A stretch of 64,000 nt of DNA from positions 1 through 64,000 of the forward strand of contig NZ_JAMXMY010000019.1 in the NCBI RefSeq assembly GCF_024055795.1. Direction: 5' to 3'. The notes below the pieces were generated by a model. That model saw nothing but the letters and a program-made list of their open reading frames with translations. It had not been told where the DNA came from and ran no database searches. Below are positions 62,209 to 64,000 of the stretch, piece after piece. A program made the position numbers and the translations under genes. This DNA comes from Actinoallomurus purpureus. Its GTDB lineage: Bacteria > Actinomycetota > Actinomycetes > Streptosporangiales > Streptosporangiaceae. How positions within the stretch are numbered: the first letter of the stretch is position 1; the number at the start of each line of letters is the position of its first letter.

Positions 62209-62326
62209 GCGGAAACCATACCGCGGAGTTGGTGATCACGGCGAGCTTTCACTCGAATGAGTCGCCTATAAGTGAGCAAGACCATAGGGTTCGTGGTGAT
62301 CAACGCGGCAGAAGGAGTCCAAGAGA
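62209..62326. promoter_or_regulatory. Divergent promoter region of the restriction-modification pair
   Basis: Holds CCGCGG (62221-62226) abutting the minus-strand TATGGT box (62215-62220); two GGTGATCA boxes (62231-62238 and 62295-62302); ACTCGAATGAGT (inverted repeat); and CCTATAAG as a possible plus-strand -10. AGAAGGAG serves the restriction gene. Confidence 0.6.
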
Positions 62327-63166
62327 ATGGCGCAGGCGGCCAGGTCGGTCGGCCGTGGCACCTACCACGATGATTTCCGGCTGAGCATCACCAAGGCCCT
62401 TGGTGACCAGCTGGCCCAGGCGCTGACGCACCTCGGTCGCGCCCCGCTCGCCGAGCAGTACCTCGCCAGTCTCGCCGAGCGGCCCGGCGTCTACCAGCTC
62501 TACCTTCACGGTGACTTCGTCTACGTGGGCAAGGCTGATGAGTCCCTGCCCGGTCGACTGGCAGACCACCTACAGAAGCTCGCAGGCCGGCGCAACATCG
62601 ACCTCCGCGACGTTACGTTCTCCTGCTTGTACGTCGATGAGGACTTCTCGGCCCTGGCGCCCGAGCGGCTACTCATAAGCCACCACAAGGAAATAGGCAA
62701 CATACCGTGGAACAACAACGGCTTCGGCAATAAGGACCCAGGGCGTCAGCGCGACAGCACGGTCCTTAAGAAAAATCACTTCGACGTCGTCTACCCGATC
62801 GACCTGGACCGTCCCGTCGAGGACCTAAAGCCCGGACAGATCGCGCTGAGCGCCATCCTCAAGGCGCTCAAGAACGGACTCCCCTACAACTTCCGGTACG
62901 CCGAGCCGCCGCGCTCGAAGTCGACCTTCTTGACTGTGCCGCAGGCCGGTCTGTCTGCCGACGAGGCGTTTCAATTGGTATCCGAGACGCTTCCAGAGAC
63001 ATGGCAGATCGCCGCCCTCATGGGGTACGTGATCATGTACCCGGACTCTCCGAACGAGTACAAGAGCGCCTGGCGGTACTACCGGTCTGGCAGAGTGGCC
63101 GAGACCGAGCCCGAGGCGTCGCCCGGGGAGATCACCCAAGATGATCTCTTCGATGCTGGTGAGTGA
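62327..63166 (+). CDS. Eco29kI-family GIY-YIG restriction endonuclease
   Basis: A 279-residue protein with the GIY-YIG core in Eco29kI form: Tyr56 in GVYQLYL, Tyr66 in FVYVGK, Arg77 and His81 in GRLADH, Glu113 in APERLLISHH, Asn125 in GNIPW. The R-x3-H and E-x11-N spacings are those of R.Eco29kI, which cuts CCGCGG. AAGGAG sits about 10 nt upstream. The matching methyltransferase is divergent 118 bp away. Same sequence specificity as Eco29kI is likely but unproven. GC content is lower than in neighbouring chromosomal genes, consistent with transfer. Confidence 0.88.
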   Translation: MAQAARSVGRGTYHDDFRLSITKALGDQLAQALTHLGRAPLAEQYLASLAERPGVYQLYLHGDFVYVGKADESLPGRLADHLQKLAGRRNIDLRDVTFSCLYVDEDFSALAPERLLISHHKEIGNIPWNNNGFGNKDPGRQRDSTVLKKNHFDVVYPIDLDRPVEDLKPGQIALSAILKALKNGLPYNFRYAEPPRSKSTFLTVPQAGLSADEAFQLVSETLPETWQIAALMGYVIMYPDSPNEYKSAWRYYRSGRVAETEPEASPGEITQDDLFDAGE

Positions 63167-63258
63167 CCAGAAAACGCAGTAGTCGAACATAGCCCGCCCC
63201 GCGAGACCTCCCCGCAGACGGGTCGATCACCGATCAGGGAGCCATGCCCACCGAGTAG

Positions 63259-63489
63259 ACTCCCGCGTCGTTCGACCCTCCCCTTCTGCTGCCGCTCTCG
63301 GAAGCTGACCTGGTACGTCCCGCCGTGGACAGTGAGCAGCGGCCTCGGCAGCCTGCGCTTCTTCGACACCGTGATCTCGCCATGGCGAGCGAGGGCGTGC
63401 TCAGCGAGGAGCCGGAGCAGCGAGAGGATCCGGGGGAGGACCTCCTCCGAGACCTCGAAGGCGCTGTGGTCCGCGGTGACGACGCCGCG
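63259..63489 (-). pseudogene. Open, coding-like continuation beyond an in-frame TGA
   Basis: Directly after the TGA that ends the next gene, the same frame stays open. It has strong third-position G/C bias and encodes VVTADHSAFEVSEEVLPRIL, SLLRLLAEHALARHGEITVS, then LTVHGGTYQVSFRERQQ. It has no start of its own with a ribosome site (a GTG lies at 63369), so it reads as the detached 3' part of the upstream frame. Confidence 0.45.
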
Positions 63490-64000
63490 TCAGACGTTCA
63501 CCGTCGGCGGCGCAACGGGCCACGCTCGCCGCGCCGGGCAGGTGTCCGGCGCGCAGCCGTGGCCGACGCGCGCGGTGTCGTCGTCGAGGCGGAGGAGGAC
63601 CGCGAGCACGCAGCCGTTGACGACCTCGAGTTCGAGCGCGTGGCGACGCAGGCTGGAGAACTGGGCGCTGCTGGTGCCGCGGCGGACGACGAGCGGCGAG
63701 TGGTCGCCGGGCGTCGTGAATGTGCGGCTCATCGGGGCCCGGCGCAGCTCGAGCCGCCAGGTCAGCCAGGTGTGCACGTTGACGCTGCTGCCGCGCAGGA
63801 TGTCCCGGTTCACGGGGATCCGTACGCCGAGGACCTCGCCTTCAACGGCCATCGCGTCCGGCCGGACCGGTTCCTCCTCTTCGAAGGGGCGGGCGCCGCG
63901 GGAGACAAGGTCGACAAGGCCCTCGGGGGTCTCGCCGAGCTGGTCACTGAGCAGGCATTGCTTCAGACGCCACGGGGTGACCGGGTACAGCTCCGTCACC
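63490..64000 (-). CDS. Hypothetical protein, C-terminal part (window edge)
   Basis: At least 169 residues, and the frame may extend past the window. Basic and hydrophobic blocks (YPVTPWRLKQCLLSDQLGET, VLGVRIPVNRDILRGSSVNV, RHALELEVVNGCVLAVLLRL) end at CPARRAWPVAPPTVNV. No family recognised. GTG 63999 is at the very edge and may not be the true start. See the preceding entry for the possible interruption by a stop codon. Confidence 0.45.
   Translation of the reverse strand, partial: VTELYPVTPWRLKQCLLSDQLGETPEGLVDLVSRGARPFEEEEPVRPDAMAVEGEVLGVRIPVNRDILRGSSVNVHTWLTWRLELRRAPMSRTFTTPGDHSPLVVRRGTSSAQFSSLRRHALELEVVNGCVLAVLLRLDDDTARVGHGCAPDTCPARRAWPVAPPTVNV

Noticed and set aside
63490-63492. TGA read as selenocysteine
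   Set aside because: No reason from the family, and no recognisable SECIS-like hairpin directly after it; a nonsense change or gene boundary is likelier.

Overview
The window is very GC-rich DNA with G/C in almost every third codon position, many GTG/TTG starts and short gene overlaps. Gene content (LuxR/NB-ARC regulators, SapA-like spore protein, XRE/DUF5753 plus DUF397 plus RsbW-type ATPase cluster, MmpS-like and LppU-like surface proteins, PadR-HAAS pair) points to a sporulating actinomycete, probably of the Streptosporangiales/Streptomycetales type. The genus cannot be fixed from the sequence alone. No rRNA, tRNA or CRISPR array was recognised.

Layout. 0-3.5 kb: two adjacent paralogous NB-ARC regulators; the first enters from outside the window and the second has lost its LuxR output domain. 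3.7-8.3 kb: an RsbW-like ATPase, an unknown protein, a secreted sedolisin, then a pair of secreted proteins built from a 31-residue Gly/Asn-rich repeat. 8.5-14.4 kb: DOPA-dioxygenase-like enzyme, FAD oxidoreductase, Mut7-C RNase-like protein, and an ABC exporter divergent from its GbsR/MarR-type regulator. 14.4-17.2 kb: NlpC/P60 hydrolase behind a structured leader, and an overlapping SPFH/ribbon-helix-helix/GOLPH3 operon behind a perfect palindrome. 17.2-25.4 kb: mostly ordinary chromosomal genes (Ski2-like helicase, OtsA, MBL-fold protein). 25.4-29.3 kb: MFS exporter with a C-terminal tail of beta-sandwich repeats, a MarR regulator and an MmpS-like lipoprotein. 29.4-41.9 kb: secreted proteins, small regulators and several decayed genes, including a frameshifted G1-family glutamic peptidase.

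41.9-53.7 kb is an accessory-looking region bracketed by a 381-bp direct repeat (about 97% identical). It holds gene fragments, an SRPBCC pair, a ferredoxin reductase/fatty-acid desaturase operon, a STAS protein, winged-helix regulators (one decayed), an ArsR/CDF metal-efflux pair and a membrane-anchored alpha/beta hydrolase whose 3' end supplied the repeat. Next come a regulator with a striking 32-bp double operator and an isolated UMP kinase gene.

54.9-64 kb looks like a defence/conflict island: a calpain-like cysteine protease with a small partner, a WhiJ-type regulatory trio, a nuclease with a predicted PUA-like domain plus zinc ribbon and HNH module, a Vsr endonuclease with a long N-terminal extension, a C5 cytosine methyltransferase, and a divergent Eco29kI-type GIY-YIG restriction enzyme. 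If the system cuts CCGCGG as Eco29kI does, its own target sits against the putative -10 box of the methyltransferase gene. That suggests methylation-controlled expression and is the most testable new idea here, together with the repeat-protein pair and the calpain two-gene unit.
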